Shown piece by piece: positions 1-12,074 of a stretch of 64,000 bases of DNA. Within the stretch, counting starts at the first letter, position 1, and every line of letters starts with the position of its first letter. A model generated the notes under the pieces. It saw only the letters and a program-made list of their open reading frames with translations, had not been told where the DNA came from and made no database searches. Source of the DNA: Galeopsis tetrahit (Eukaryota; Streptophyta; Magnoliopsida; Lamiales; Lamiaceae); contig OY776134.1 in NCBI GenBank assembly GCA_963675135.1, forward strand, positions 70,231,643 to 70,295,642, given 5' to 3'. Made by a program: the position numbers and the translations under genes.

Positions 1-271
1 CATTTGATAGTTATTAGGTAATGTTATTCTTTCATTCTGTGTGTAAATTTATAGATTTTTTTCTGGATTTTTTGCATTTGTAAATTTACCTCTTTTGTGC
101 CACTTATATAATTGGTGATTCCCTACAGAAGTGACTTTAGGATTTTCTTGATTTTATGTTTCAATGTCTTTCCAAACATCCAGTTTGTATGAAGCAAGAA
201 CTGTTAAATGAATTGCAAATGATTTATTTCCAAAGTTATAGCAGCTGTTTATTTGCATACTGTTCTTGCAG

Positions 272-3200
272 TCCTCATTCGGTTCTCAAATCACATGCTG
301 GAGAAAGTGAAAAGATTTTGCGTGAGGCGTTTGCTGAAGCAGGACATCATGCGAAATTGGGCAAACCTTCAGTTATCTTTATTGATGAAATAGATGCACT
401 TTGCCCTCGTAGGGACTCGAGGTACCTGAAAATTAGATAATGTTTTACCATTGGACTTGTTCTCTTACTCTTTATGTGGATGCTAAAGTTACAAAAGGGA
501 AGATGCAATCTGTTCTGAAATGGAAAGAGAAGTCATTAGAGGATAAAATCAGCAGGAAGAGTAGTATAATTCCGTATGATGTAATTTTGGCTGTTGAATG
601 ATTAACGTCTCTGATAAAAATGAGGAAATATTATTGCAAATGATATCTAGTTTTGTTAAATGCTGGTATTAGTACACTATCTAGGAACTATATGGATTAA
701 TTGTTGATATATTGTATCCTGAATTGCAGGAGGGAACAAGATATTCGTATAGCTTCTCAGCTCTTTTTGCTGATGGATTCAAACGATTCTTTTTCCACGT
801 CAGGATCACATGTCGTGGTGGTTGCATCAACTAATAGGTAGTTCTTGGATTTGTTGCTATAGCCAGCATTCTTTCTCCCTTTGTAGCTGGTTGGAGGATG
901 ATAACGATTTCTTTGTTTTTAGGCTTGCTTGTTTAATTGTTTATTTTTCCAAAACTGTGTACTTTTCCTCTTTGTAGGGAGTTTTTAGTTCCTTCTTTGG
1001 TTATTTATTAGTTGTATCTATCTCTTTACAGTTTTTTTATTAATAAATACACTTATCATATTTGGTAAAAGAGATAAAAAGAGATATCGACTTTATCTAT
1101 ATTGATTTGAAGTAGATCTTTTATTTAGTCTTTGACACTCATGGAAGCAGTCCAGTTATGTATTAAAAACATTAAAATCAACTGTAGGTTATTCACCCCC
1201 TCCCCCCCTCTTGATTACTTGGTTCCTAAACAGTTTTCCCACTAAGCTCCCATTGATGTTACCTATTTTCTGTCTAGAGTGGATGCAATTGACCCTGCAC
1301 TGAGACGTTCGGGACGTTTTGATGCTGAGGTTGAAGTCTCCACACCCAATGAAGTTGACCGCCTTCAAATATTAAAGGTACCATGTGTGACATCATCCAA
1401 GCCTAGTCATTTGACTTCAAAGTTATGGAAATCATCTTTCTGCAGCTATAGTAATCACGTTTACTCTAAAGAAATTATGATTCACGTAGTTCTTTACTCT
1501 CAAAATGCCAGCTTTATACGAAGAAGGTTCCTTTGGATTCAAATGATGATCTAAAAAGTATAGCTGCATCTTGCAATGGTTATGTTGGGGCAGATTTAGA
1601 AGCTTTATGTCGTGAGGCTGCCGTGTCAGCACAAAAAAGATCTTCAAACTTGCACCAAGATGTTAATCTGTGTAGGGTAACAATGGATGACTGGAAGCAG
1701 GCTAAATCTGTGGTGGGTCCCAGTATAACAAGAGGTGTTACTACGGAAATTCCTAAGGTGTCTTGGGATGACATTGGAGGACTAAAAGATGTAAAGGTAT
1801 GAATCATGGCCATCTAAAACTGATCGAACATTTAACATTGGCAAAATCTGATAATACTTTACACACGTTTTAACAGAAAAAGTTACAGCAAGCAGTTGAG
1901 TGGCCTTTAAAATATTCTTCAACATTTTCAAAGCTGGGAGTATCACCCATCCGTGGTATTCTTCTTCATGGGCCTCCAGGGTGTTCGAAAACAACCCTCG
2001 CTAAGGCTGCTGCTTGTGCTGCCCAAGCTTCTTTTTTCTCTTTGAGGTATGATCTCCTCTAATTCTTCTTTTCTCTTTGGGCAACAGAGTTCTTCCTCGA
2101 TCATCGCCAAGCAACTCTACTAAAGTCTGCAACTTCTTAAGCTAAAGGTCTAAACCTTGGTCAAAAAAGACAATTTTAGGATATATGAACTTGAAATCTA
2201 CACCTGAAGATTTGACATCCTAAATGCTGAGACTTGGACTTGGAGGAACATGTAATAAACAGTTCTCGGATACAAACTAAGATGTTGCAAAGTCAAGTTC
2301 CTTTACTGACTGTACGTAGCCGACAGCCATCAACATTTAGGGGATTTTACTTTGAATTTTTTCTTGCCCCCCTTATTAGCATATAAACAAGCTTTGACAT
2401 CTTTTGATTGTCTAACTAGGATCCTAATCCTTAAAATGGCAGAAAAGCGCTGTTCTCCTAAAATTGATGAAAAACTAAAATTTAATATAGTGAATTTTGG
2501 TTGTCACTTTATTTCATTGTCTGAGACCACATATCCCCTGTCAGTGGTGCAGACCTCTATTCCATGTATGTTGGTGAAGGCGAAGCTTTGTTGCGAAATA
2601 CATTTCGGAAAGCTTGTCTTGCTGCACCAAGCATAATATTTTTTGACGAGGCTGACGTGGTGGCTGCAAAAAGGTGATTTTCCATAATTTATTTGGTAAA
2701 GCGTGCTGTAAGATATTCCTCGATGCAACATATTCGATTAAGAGTCTCTCTTGCAGTATAGATATGTTATTTAATGATTTCTTGAATTCTACATCTTCAT
2801 TTGCAACGACAGAGGAGGAAGCTCAAGTGGAAGCACAACAGTCGGGGAGAGGCTTCTCTCTACTTTGCTGACGGAAATGGATGGCTTAGAGCAGAGTAAA
2901 GTAAGTTCTAATACCATTCACTTCTTCTCCATTTCTTTCTATAAACATGAAAAACTGGAATCAGATTTGCCCGCATTTTCCTTTTTCAGGGAATTCTTGT
3001 TTTAGCTGCTACAAATCGACCTCATGCAATTGATGCTGCTCTTATGCGTCCTGGACGCTTCGACATGGTAAGTTGTCTATGCCCTAACTGAGACGGCGAT
3101 TTTAACTACAATTAATTAAGCCTTTGAGATTAGGTTAATGCTGATTAGCTAATACATTTGCCTGCCGATTAGGTGCTTTACATCCCACCACCAGATTTAG

Positions 3201-3637
3201 AAGCTAGGCACGAAATCCTCCACGTGCATACACGTAAAATGAAGGTGGGCAACGATCTTGATCTGAAACAAATAGCGGAAGATACGGAGCTCTTCACCGG
3301 AGCTGAGATCCAGGGGCTATGCAACGAAGCAGGCATCGTTGCTATGAGGGAAGACATGTCATCAAACACCGTCGTGTGCAACAGACATTTTGAGGAGGTA
3401 TTGAGATCACTAAAGCCAGCACTTTCGAGGGAAGATGTTGATTCGTACGCCTCATTTCTGAAGAATCCGCATTTAAGATGTGAATCAACGGGAACGAGGG
3501 CGAGCAAGACCACAACTAGTAGATTTTTTCAAGCAGCCCCTGTTGCAATTGCTATACTTGGCATGGTTTTGTATACTGGTTTCAAGGGTGTTTCTGTCAA
3601 TACTGATAGTGCATTCGTGGAACTAGCAAGGACTTGA
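272..3637 (+). CDS. CDC48B: CDC48B-like AAA ATPase, 3' part (5' end outside window)
   Basis: Two-domain AAA+ ATPase of the CDC48/p97 group, closest by recognition to plant cell division control protein 48 homolog B. Predicted exons: 272-421, 730-837, 1278-1377, 1512-1796, 1877-2046, 2545-2673, 2813-2900, 2990-3067, 3173-3637; TGA stop at 3635. The first visible exon holds the end of the D1 ATPase (Walker B VIFIDEIDALCPRR), followed by the D1 sensor and arginine-finger region (ATNR-type motif, then DPALRRSGRFD). D2 follows with Walker A GPPGCSKTT, Walker B IIFFDEADV and arginine finger MRPGRFD. The unusual Cys-Ser in Walker A is, as I recall, typical of CDC48B and not a defect. The C-terminus (about 3530-3600) is a hydrophobic stretch, VAIAILGMVLYTGFKGV, suggesting a membrane anchor. 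The start codon and N-terminal domain lie left of base 1. The family assignment is secure; the paralogue letter is from memory. Confidence 0.9.
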
Positions 3638-3859
3638 ACGTTAGTTATAGATATGTTTTTTTTTATCCCTATTTAAGGAATTGAATTTAGTAGAGGGAAA
3701 ATATGATCCGTAATGTAGACGAATACAAACGTTTTTTTTAATAGAAAATTTAAAAATATTTAAGAAAAGCGCACTTTACACACAATATAAATTTTATGAT
3801 CATGTATTTAAATTTCCTTTGAAAGTCAGTATCGGGTACATGGTGAAACGTGACACCAA
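3638..3859 (+). other. CDC48B 3' UTR and flank
   Basis: AT-rich sequence after the CDC48B stop codon. It presumably carries the 3' UTR and poly(A) site. Nothing else is recognisable before the T-tract near 3861. Confidence 0.5.
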
Positions 3860-4376
3860 TTTTTTTTTAATTTTTTTTTTTGGGAGGGGGATTGGCTTTC
3901 ACTTCCAGGATATACAATTTGGTGATTAAATCAGCGCTCCTGAAATACCAACGACTATTCTACTTCAACCAATTGACGTGGTAGAGTCAGCACCAGCTTG
4001 TTGCTAGAGTATGCGCCTCACGCATTTCGGACCTAGGGGTATATTCGAATTTGCACACTACAAATTCCTTAGCCAAATCAAGGATGTCCCTAATGATCCT
4101 AATTTCAGGCCCCATGGTTCTTTTATTGTTCAGGCATTGAGCGATTCCTGTTTGAAAATCTGATCTAACCATCTCATGTGTCAGGCCATAAGATCTTGCC
4201 TTTTTAACGCCTAACAAGATTGTCATTAATTCAGCATCAAGCGAAATACGTTGAGGTCTTATTCTTGATTTGAAAGTATCCATAGTTAACCCATCTTGTC
4301 TACAGATTAAACCTCCCACTCCATAACGTCTAGCCTCACAATTGAAGGCCCCATCCACTTCCACATTGATGGTCAA
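3860..4376 (-). mobile_element. 5'-truncated LINE remnant with RNase H domain
   Basis: A minus-strand reading frame (3987-4376, about 129 residues) encodes an RNase H fold of the RVT_3 type found at the C-terminus of plant LINE reverse-transcriptase proteins. It shows an early acidic residue (VEVDGAFN), a GGLI strand, the AEL helix (acidic residue two), SDFQTG (acidic residue three) and a terminal REAHTLA (the conserved His region). No reverse transcriptase domain is present. On the plus strand T-runs lie at about 3861-3882, which is an A-rich tail just downstream in the minus orientation, as expected for the 3' end of a LINE. I infer a 5'-truncated, dead insertion. A domesticated RNase H-like gene is less likely because of the tail and the absence of promoter or introns. 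Confidence 0.65.
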
Positions 4377-4992
4377 GGGGCTCTCGTTGGTGGTCTGGCC
4401 AAGATTGCTAATATGGCTAGTATATTTCCTTCGACTTTCCTTAATTTTAATTGATATATGTAAATTACTTTAACTGTAAAAATGAGTCGAGTTGTCCTGC
4501 GAATTACTCGTACAGTACTTGACTTGAATATAATGAAATTGAATTCGAGCTCATAAATATTCCTGTTAAAAGACTCACACATCTACTCGAACTTGAACAA
4601 TATTTATTTCTTTTATTAATTTTTTTCGGTAAAAATAAATTAATTAAATGGAAGTCTGTGTATAAGATATTAGATATCAATCCAGATTTGGAATTTTTTT
4701 TTTGAACTCAAGATTTTTAAATTAAAAAAAACAAAAAAAAAACCGAACCGATATAAAGCGCAGGCTAATTTAGATATAAATATGGGTTTATTGTATTGTA
4801 TATATATTTGTATCTATTTTCTGTTTCAGCCGTAATTAGGAAAACTCTTCACTAGTTCAGCCGCCGTTCTCTCGCCGCTCGCCGCCGACGCCATTCATTC
4901 GTCTCTCCCTGTTTATTAATCTCTCGTCTCTCACTCTCAGTCATATTACGGCAGAGTCTAGACTAGCAGGTCGGGTGAATTAGGGATTCGCC
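4377..4992. other. Intergenic region and 5' leader of DEAH10
   Basis: The first 450 bases are AT-rich. A short stretch near 4480-4600 rich in ACTCG/TCGAG words resembles degenerate repeats at 18540-18720, 26250-26340 and 51410-51660. From about 4850 the composition shifts to pyrimidine-rich, CT-rich leader sequence, presumably the 5' UTR of the helicase starting at 4993. Confidence 0.45.
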
Positions 4993-7900
4993 ATGCCTTC
5001 AATGGCTTCCAATAACTCTCCACACACTACGAGAACCAACCAACTCAATGGCCCAACCGCCGACTTCGTTGCCAGGTTTTCTACTCGCGCGTACTTGTAT
5101 AATTTACATTTCAATTTTATGTATTTGCAAATTAATGTCCTTGATTAATACAGGAGGAAAAGGATCGAGCAGCACAGGAAAGCTCTGCCAATTGCTTCGG
5201 GTAAGTGTGTGTATTTTAAGTATGATCCCTTGGAAAGTTTGCTGTTTCTGGATGCTTGGAAAGTTTGTAGCGTTTGTTGATATTTAGTTTGGGTTCAAAT
5301 TTTGTAATTTTGGATAGAGGATTAAATTCAGTAACGATTTATAGGGTTTATTTTTTGTTTGTAATGTGGTTGAATGGGTTGCAAGTTTGATTTTTATGGG
5401 GAAGAAAGATTGTTGTTTCTGATTTTGTAATATTATGCAGTTGAAAAGAGACTTGTGGAGGAAGTTCGGAATAACGACGTGCTAATTATTGTTGGTGAAA
5501 CTGGCAGTGGGAAGACAACACGTAAGCTCTATATTGCTGAAATTTGTATCTGGAAAAAAACATTTTGTCTATATGATGCTTGGTAGTGTAGACAAAAAAA
5601 AATGCTTGGTAGTGTACATGATGCTCATTTAATGTTGCCTTCAAGTTCAAAGTTAGTCCTTGCATATCTATGTTAATGACCACTAGGGTTCTTAGTTGTG
5701 CTTCTCATATCAATGCAAGATACACGTGGAATTCTGCACAATCAATTTTAGCCAGTAAAGGAAGAAGGAAGTTGTTTTGCTTTTTAATCTAAGAATTCCC
5801 TGACCAAGATTTGGTACCATCCAATATTATGGATTGAGTAATTTGTTAGTTTTCCTTGTGGTCTCCTTTGTGCGCCTAATTTTCCAATAGGTACACATGT
5901 TGCAATTAATTTAGCATGATATGATCCGTGGATATGTCCACATCTTACCTGTAGTCGTTGACTCTTATCTTGTCCAAAATATAACCATGGGGCTCTTTTA
6001 GGCTGACACCTTCTTCCTTGCCTTTTATCTATTTCTCCACTTAAATAATGTTGAAGTAGTTTGTTTAGCTTGTTTACAATAAATTATGTTTTCTGGACAA
6101 GGTTGTATAGTGTTCAACAGCTGAAATAGATGATATGTTGGGTTCATTGTAGACATTCATGTGCTTGATTGATAAAGTTTAATCTATTTGTATCTTCTAG
6201 GATTTCCAGATTATTGACAATTTATCTTGACTCGTTACAGCTACTCTATCCATGGCCTTATCTTCATAATGTTACTTATTTAGTTTTATTCTGAACTTCT
6301 AATCCATATGGAGTAATAATATTTTGACAGAATTACCCCAGTATCTATATAATGGAGGTTTCTGCCGCAATGGTGGGATCATTGGGATTACTCAACCTAG
6401 ACGTGTTGCTGCTGTGACTGTTGCAAAAAGGGTTGCTGAGGAATGTGGAGTGCCATTGGGCCAAAAGGTTGGATATTCGATTAGATTTGAGGACGAGACT
6501 TCCAACTCAACTAGGATTAAGTACATGACAGATGGATTGTTATTAAGGTAAGGAGAACATGTCTGATTTCAGTTGTAACTTAAAAAAAAAAAAATTTGAA
6601 CAAAATCATAGGTTAGTCAGTATTGTATATCAGCTCCATATAATATCAATTAAGATATTTGGAGGTAACCTCTTGAATACAAATATTTATAAACTAGCTG
6701 GTTGTGTTTGCATCACTACTACAGGGAAGCATTATTGGATCCATATCTCTCTAAATATTCAGTTATTCTTGTGGACGAAGCTCATGAGAGAACTGTCCAG
6801 ACTGATGTATTGCTTGGTCTGTTAAAGACTGTACAAAAGACAAGGTCTCAAGGTGTCAGTAATATGGCAAATAATCTGGATGGACAAAAGTTTTCCCCAT
6901 TGAAGTTAATTATTATGTCTGCCAGTCTGGATGCACAAAATTTTTCAGAGTATTTTGGTGGTGCTAGAGCTGTGCATGTCCAGGGCCGACAATATCCCGT
7001 TGATATACTCTACACTCTTCAACCGCAGACTGATTACGTAGATGCAACCTTGATTACTATATTTCAGGTTAATATAACATCTGCCACTTATTATTGATTA
7101 CATAATTTATGCATATATCAGTAAATCAATACTAAAGCTTTCTGGCTAACATCTATCCTATACTAGTTTTTTTTTCCTGGCTCAGTGCAAGCTTGCAAAA
7201 GCCAACTGCCTCTGATCCTGCAGTTCTTTATTATATTTTGTTTGCAAAGATGTTTTATGCATGGTTATTCATTTGTTGCATTTATTTGGATTTTTAAAAA
7301 CTTTCAGAAATGAATGTAAACTTTCACAAAAGTCAGTATAAAAAAAGTGTACCATATCTATCTTGATGGCAGAAGATGCTGCAGTCTTGTATCTTCAATT
7401 TAAAATGCAACCCCGGGAGAGGTGCAAAATAATGCATCTGTTTAACTGTAGCCTCCGGTTCAACTGTGAAAAAAAGTAATTTTTGAGAGCCTCTGTTCTC
7501 TTTATTGGCATCATTTTAGATTATTTTTCTTTGACCTTCCAGATCCATCTAGAGGAAGGACCGGGTGATATACTTGTGTTCTTGACTGGCCAAGAAGAAA
7601 TAGAATCTATTGAGAGGCTCATCCAAGAGCGCCTTCCAAAGTTACCTGAGGGTAAACGCAAGCTCCTTGTAGTTCCAATATTTGCATCTCTTCCATCAGA
7701 GAAACAAATGAAAGTCTTCATGCCCCCACCAACTGGGTTTCGTAAGGTAGACTTGTTTTCTTTGTTTTATAATTTATTTGCTCAAGATGTTCAATAAATG
7801 ACTTCTTGAACTGGGCAGCCTCAGGATATGTATTTTTCTTAATGAAAACAAAATATAGTCAGCTCTTGTAATCTGTTGGATCATAACTTGTGTGGTATGT

Positions 7901-10635
7901 TTGATTGCATATTTTGGAAAATGTATTTGCACTTTGAAGTATTATTTAAGATTTTCATTATGGTTGTAGAGAAAATTAAAGATAATAATCCCTTATAACC
8001 TCTTCTATCAAGTAGGTTCCGCCAATGTATTAACTATTTATTGAACGATGTGGCAGAATCCATTCTATAGCATCTTAAATGATTTAGATATTTAAGTATG
8101 CATTGGCATCTAGCCTGTATAAGTCAATAATATTTTATATTGTTTGTTTAAGCTGAAGCTGTTTAGTTCTTTGTTGATGAACTCTCTTATTACATAGTGC
8201 TGGAGACTTAAAACTTTTCTTAAGAGTTTATCCAAAAGCACTAGCGTTTTTCACCCTCCAATTATTGCTTGGGACCTTAATTGCTCAGTATATCTGACCA
8301 TAAGTTTCTTTCCTCTGTTTGATGTTTAGGTAATATTAGCAACCAATATAGCTGAAACGTCAGTGACAATTCCTGGAATCAAGTACGTCGTCGACCCAGG
8401 AATGGTTAAAGTACGCACTTATGATGCTTCTACAGGGATTGAGCCATTGATCATTGTTAAAACCTCAAAAGCACAAGCACTTCAAAGGAGGTAGAGCAAT
8501 TGAATTCCTTAAGTTAATCACCACTGGGATTAATTTATACTTGTAAAGTGGACCAAATCTTAGTTTTTTTTTGTACTTTATGAGCCTATGAGGATTCTAT
8601 GTTGATCTATTTCGTCTCCTAGTTTTTCTTTTGTTGATAATTCTCCTAATACTTGAAAAAAGGCATGAATGACCCATCTTTCTCTTTCCCAGACAAGGAA
8701 AGAAACAACAACTTTTTTCTGAACATTTCTATGTTAAGTGACAACCCGTTCATATTTGAAATGCAGTGGACGTGCTGGCCGTGAAGGACCTGGAAAATGC
8801 TACCGCCTTTATCCAGAGTACGAATTTTACAAACTCAAAGATTCAACAACGGCAGAAATTAAGCGATGCAATCTCTCAAATGTAATTTTGCAGCTTAAAG
8901 CTCTGGGTGTTGATGATATTCTTGGATTTGACTTCATTGAAGAACCAGACAGGTGAATATGACCACAGTTATATTTCTATCATACATGCAGCACTAAAAA
9001 GTTGTATCCTTGTTTTTTGGCCTCACTTTCTTACAGTGGTTGTGTTGCTGCAAGCCATGTATTTTTGCCACTGTGTGCTTGCTATGAATAGTTTTTGCAA
9101 TTCACTGTTTGCTGTGTTTGTTCATACAGGATGGCCATCATCAAGTCAATGGAGTTGTTATTCTTGTTAGGTGCCCTTACAGATGGAAGTAAATTGTCTG
9201 ATCCAGTTGGTCGACAAATGGCCAGGCTTCCACTGGATCCAGTTTATTCTAAAGCCCTCATTGTTGCCAGTGAATTTAATTGCTTGGAAGAAATGTTAAT
9301 AGTTGTTTCATTGCTCTCAGTAGAGTCTATACACTATGCTCCCCGTGAAAAGTTGGAAGAGGTATTGCTGCAGTTTTCTCTAGAAACATTCTTATTCTTC
9401 AAAATGATTATCTAGTCTGTTGATAAAGAGTCTGAAAGAGCTTAGCCTTGTAGAAACTGATCATGGTGATTAATAATAATAGTCTTAAGTGTGTAATACT
9501 TTCAAGAAACCAATTTATCTTTCCTCTAAGTTGCTGGGGAAAATGACTATCGAGTTGCGACTCAAATTCTCTCTTTAACTGGCTCATATTATCTCTTTAA
9601 CTGGCTCAATGGGATCATTGAATTTAGAGTAGTAGGTTTATCATTTAAATTGAGAATCAGTTATAATATGCATGCAGATGGTTCAACTTAGTGCTTGATG
9701 TGTTCTCTAGTTCAATTGAGTGTGAGCTCTTAGCTGATATTTCAAACTTCTCTTTGGTGCAGTCACGAACCGCTTTGAGAAGCTTCTCAAGTACAGAGGG
9801 AGATCATTTGACATTATTAAATATATATCGTGCTTCTGACGAGCTGTTGGAAAAGAGCCAGCAAGGAAGCAGTGAAGAGAAGGCCCAAAAGAAACTCAGA
9901 AAATGGTGCAAACAAAATTTCATCAATGGCCGCTCTTTAAAGCATGCTCGGGATATCCACAGGTGTGTGATGATTTCGTTGGTGTACAGTGTACTAAAAG
10001 GCGAACCGGCCATAATGATTTGTCTCCATGCACACAGTTCAGAATGTTGCATGCATGGCTAATTTAACTAGATCTTTTTCTGATTCTCCCCTCTTTGGAT
10101 GTCTGGATGTTGTCTAAAATCGTGTCTCTAATTTGATTGTGTGCTTTATTTGTAGTCAAATACGAAGGAATGTTGAACAAATGGGTCTTCGTATCACTTC
10201 ATGCGGAGATGACACGCTTCTATTCCGCAGATGCTTAGCTGCTTCCTTTTTTCTTAATGCAGCTTTGAAGCAGCCTGACGGTACTTACAGGTAATCACTT
10301 CATTTTATTTCATTGGTATTGTGGTTGTGGCTGTGTTATTATGGTGTGAAAATGCTGAAAGTTGATGAATGTGCGGCTGATATGTGTATGTTCTTAGTTT
10401 GTTGTTTTGGCTTTATATGTATATCTAAGTGTTGAAATCAACAAATGGCAGGGCTTTGTCAAGTGGTCTGATGGTGCAAATTCATCCTTCGTCTGTATTA
10501 TTCCGGACGAAACCAGAGTGCATAATTTTCAATGAATTAGTCCGAACTAATCAGAATTATGTCCGCGATGTTTCTACAATAGATTACTTATGGTTACCTG
10601 AGCTCGCTCCACAATGTTACGCCACGCAAGATTAG
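4993..10635 (+). CDS. DEAH10: DEAH-box RNA helicase DEAH10/RID1-like
   Basis: ATP-dependent DEAH/RHA RNA helicase related to Prp22/DHX proteins; the plant DEAH10 (RID1) protein acts in pre-mRNA splicing and meristem formation. Twelve predicted exons: 4993-5075, 5154-5200, 5441-5521, 6331-6547, 6725-7067, 7543-7746, 8330-8490, 8767-8952, 9130-9361, 9763-9962, 10156-10290, 10452-10635. They sum to 690 residues, near the family's roughly 700-720. Walker A GETGSGKT is at about residues 62-69, motif Ia TQPRR follows, DEAH is at about 160-163, and motif III reads SAS. Then come LTGQEE, ATNIAETS and motif VI (RSGRAGREGPG across an exon junction), followed by the helicase-associated and OB-fold C-terminal regions ending ELAPQCYATQD. 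The chosen ATG opens MPSMAS, like the Arabidopsis protein. All ATPase motifs are intact. The N-terminus is short, without S1 or RS domains. Confidence 0.93.
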
Positions 10636-12074
10636 GCATTTCATACTTCCATGGTTACGTGAAATACTCAGGTAAATATTTTTACATCTTTCGTATACTG
10701 TATTCAATTAGAATCAACCACATTTACTTGAGAAGAAAATAATTGATTCAGAGAAAATTCTTGGAAGTGCGACAAGATGCTCAAAGGATTCGATAAACTT
10801 ATCAACAGATATTTTGCTTTAAGATCGAGTAGATGATCTGAAACGCATTTCGTGGTGGCATCTTTTACGCCTACTTCAGCGTATTCGCCGACATGTGAGA
10901 GAACCTACATCTTCAAACCACAGCTCTTGTAAGAACATGTTTTGTGTATGGATGTTATCAAATCATTATTAATTATTTTAGTCAATCCATTTGTTTGTTT
11001 CTGGTATTTAATTCTTGGCAAAAGCAAGAGTGTGGAAGATGCATTTGTCATTATCTTTGGTAAAGGCTTCTTTTATATTATCTGCAAGTAAATTATTAGA
11101 ATTAATTTTTTTGATGTTTCGGTATCCAGTCCAAGGATCGACTAATCCGTTATTATTATTATTAGTATTTACTGTACTTAATTTTTGACAAGGAATCATC
11201 ATCTGCATTGTGGGGTTGCAGCCAGTGACTAGCTATTATATTTTCCATAATTGGTTCAATAATGGTTCCCTCATTTCATATTTCTTGGCTGTAGTAGGCC
11301 ATAACTAGGAATTATTTATGCTAATAATTTGTTCAATTATCAATTATTGATATAAATTAGAGATTTGTTTCTTCTGTAACTTTATTATGGAATTTGATAA
11401 TGTATCAGATGCTAAAAAATTCAGTCGGAAACCTGCTCTGCGATATACACATCTGCTCTGCTACGGGGTAACATTTTAAGCATTGTCCTACTCTACGCTC
11501 GATACGGAGTAGCATTTTGAGTCATGTCCTACCCCAAGTCTCATTAATATATATATCTTTGAATTCGGGACTGAGTGAGTCAATAAATATGTAAATTCAT
11601 GTCTGCTCAGGGGGCGAAGCTGACTTGCCCCGTTTTCATTCCTAATTGTGACTACAAAACATAGATCTCATTGGCATTTTGTTCAATTGCTACCTTTTGT
11701 CATATTTCTTCAAAATAGCCAATTTTGAATTTAGGGGACGTAGATATTATTAGTAATAGTAATGCACATGTGGTTGTATTGTTGTGGGATTCATTGCACA
11801 TGTCAAGATTACAAAAATACCCTCACCATTCATTCAATAAGAACCTACTGCACCCACCCCCCAAATTTCCTCAACAGTCCACCACTCACCTAATGTCAAA
11901 ATTTTAATACGTCGTCTAATTTGACCAAACTCCCTACAGTCCACTCTAGACATTTTGATGTTATAAAAGAGACAACAAGTTAGTTGTGCATACTCTAATG
12001 CAATAAGAGAGAAAAAGGGCTTCCGATCTCTGTCTATTGATCTCGTTTACTGATCTTGTAACTCGTTAAAACAA
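10636..12074. other. Intergenic region between DEAH10 and the methylesterase
   Basis: About 1.4 kb holding the DEAH10 3' UTR, then AT-rich DNA. No convincing gene. Near 11420-11640 there is a GC-richer patch with two similar CTGCTCTGC / TACGGGGTA-type phrases, probably an old repeat remnant. The last 130 bases before 12075 should be the methylesterase promoter and leader. Confidence 0.4.
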
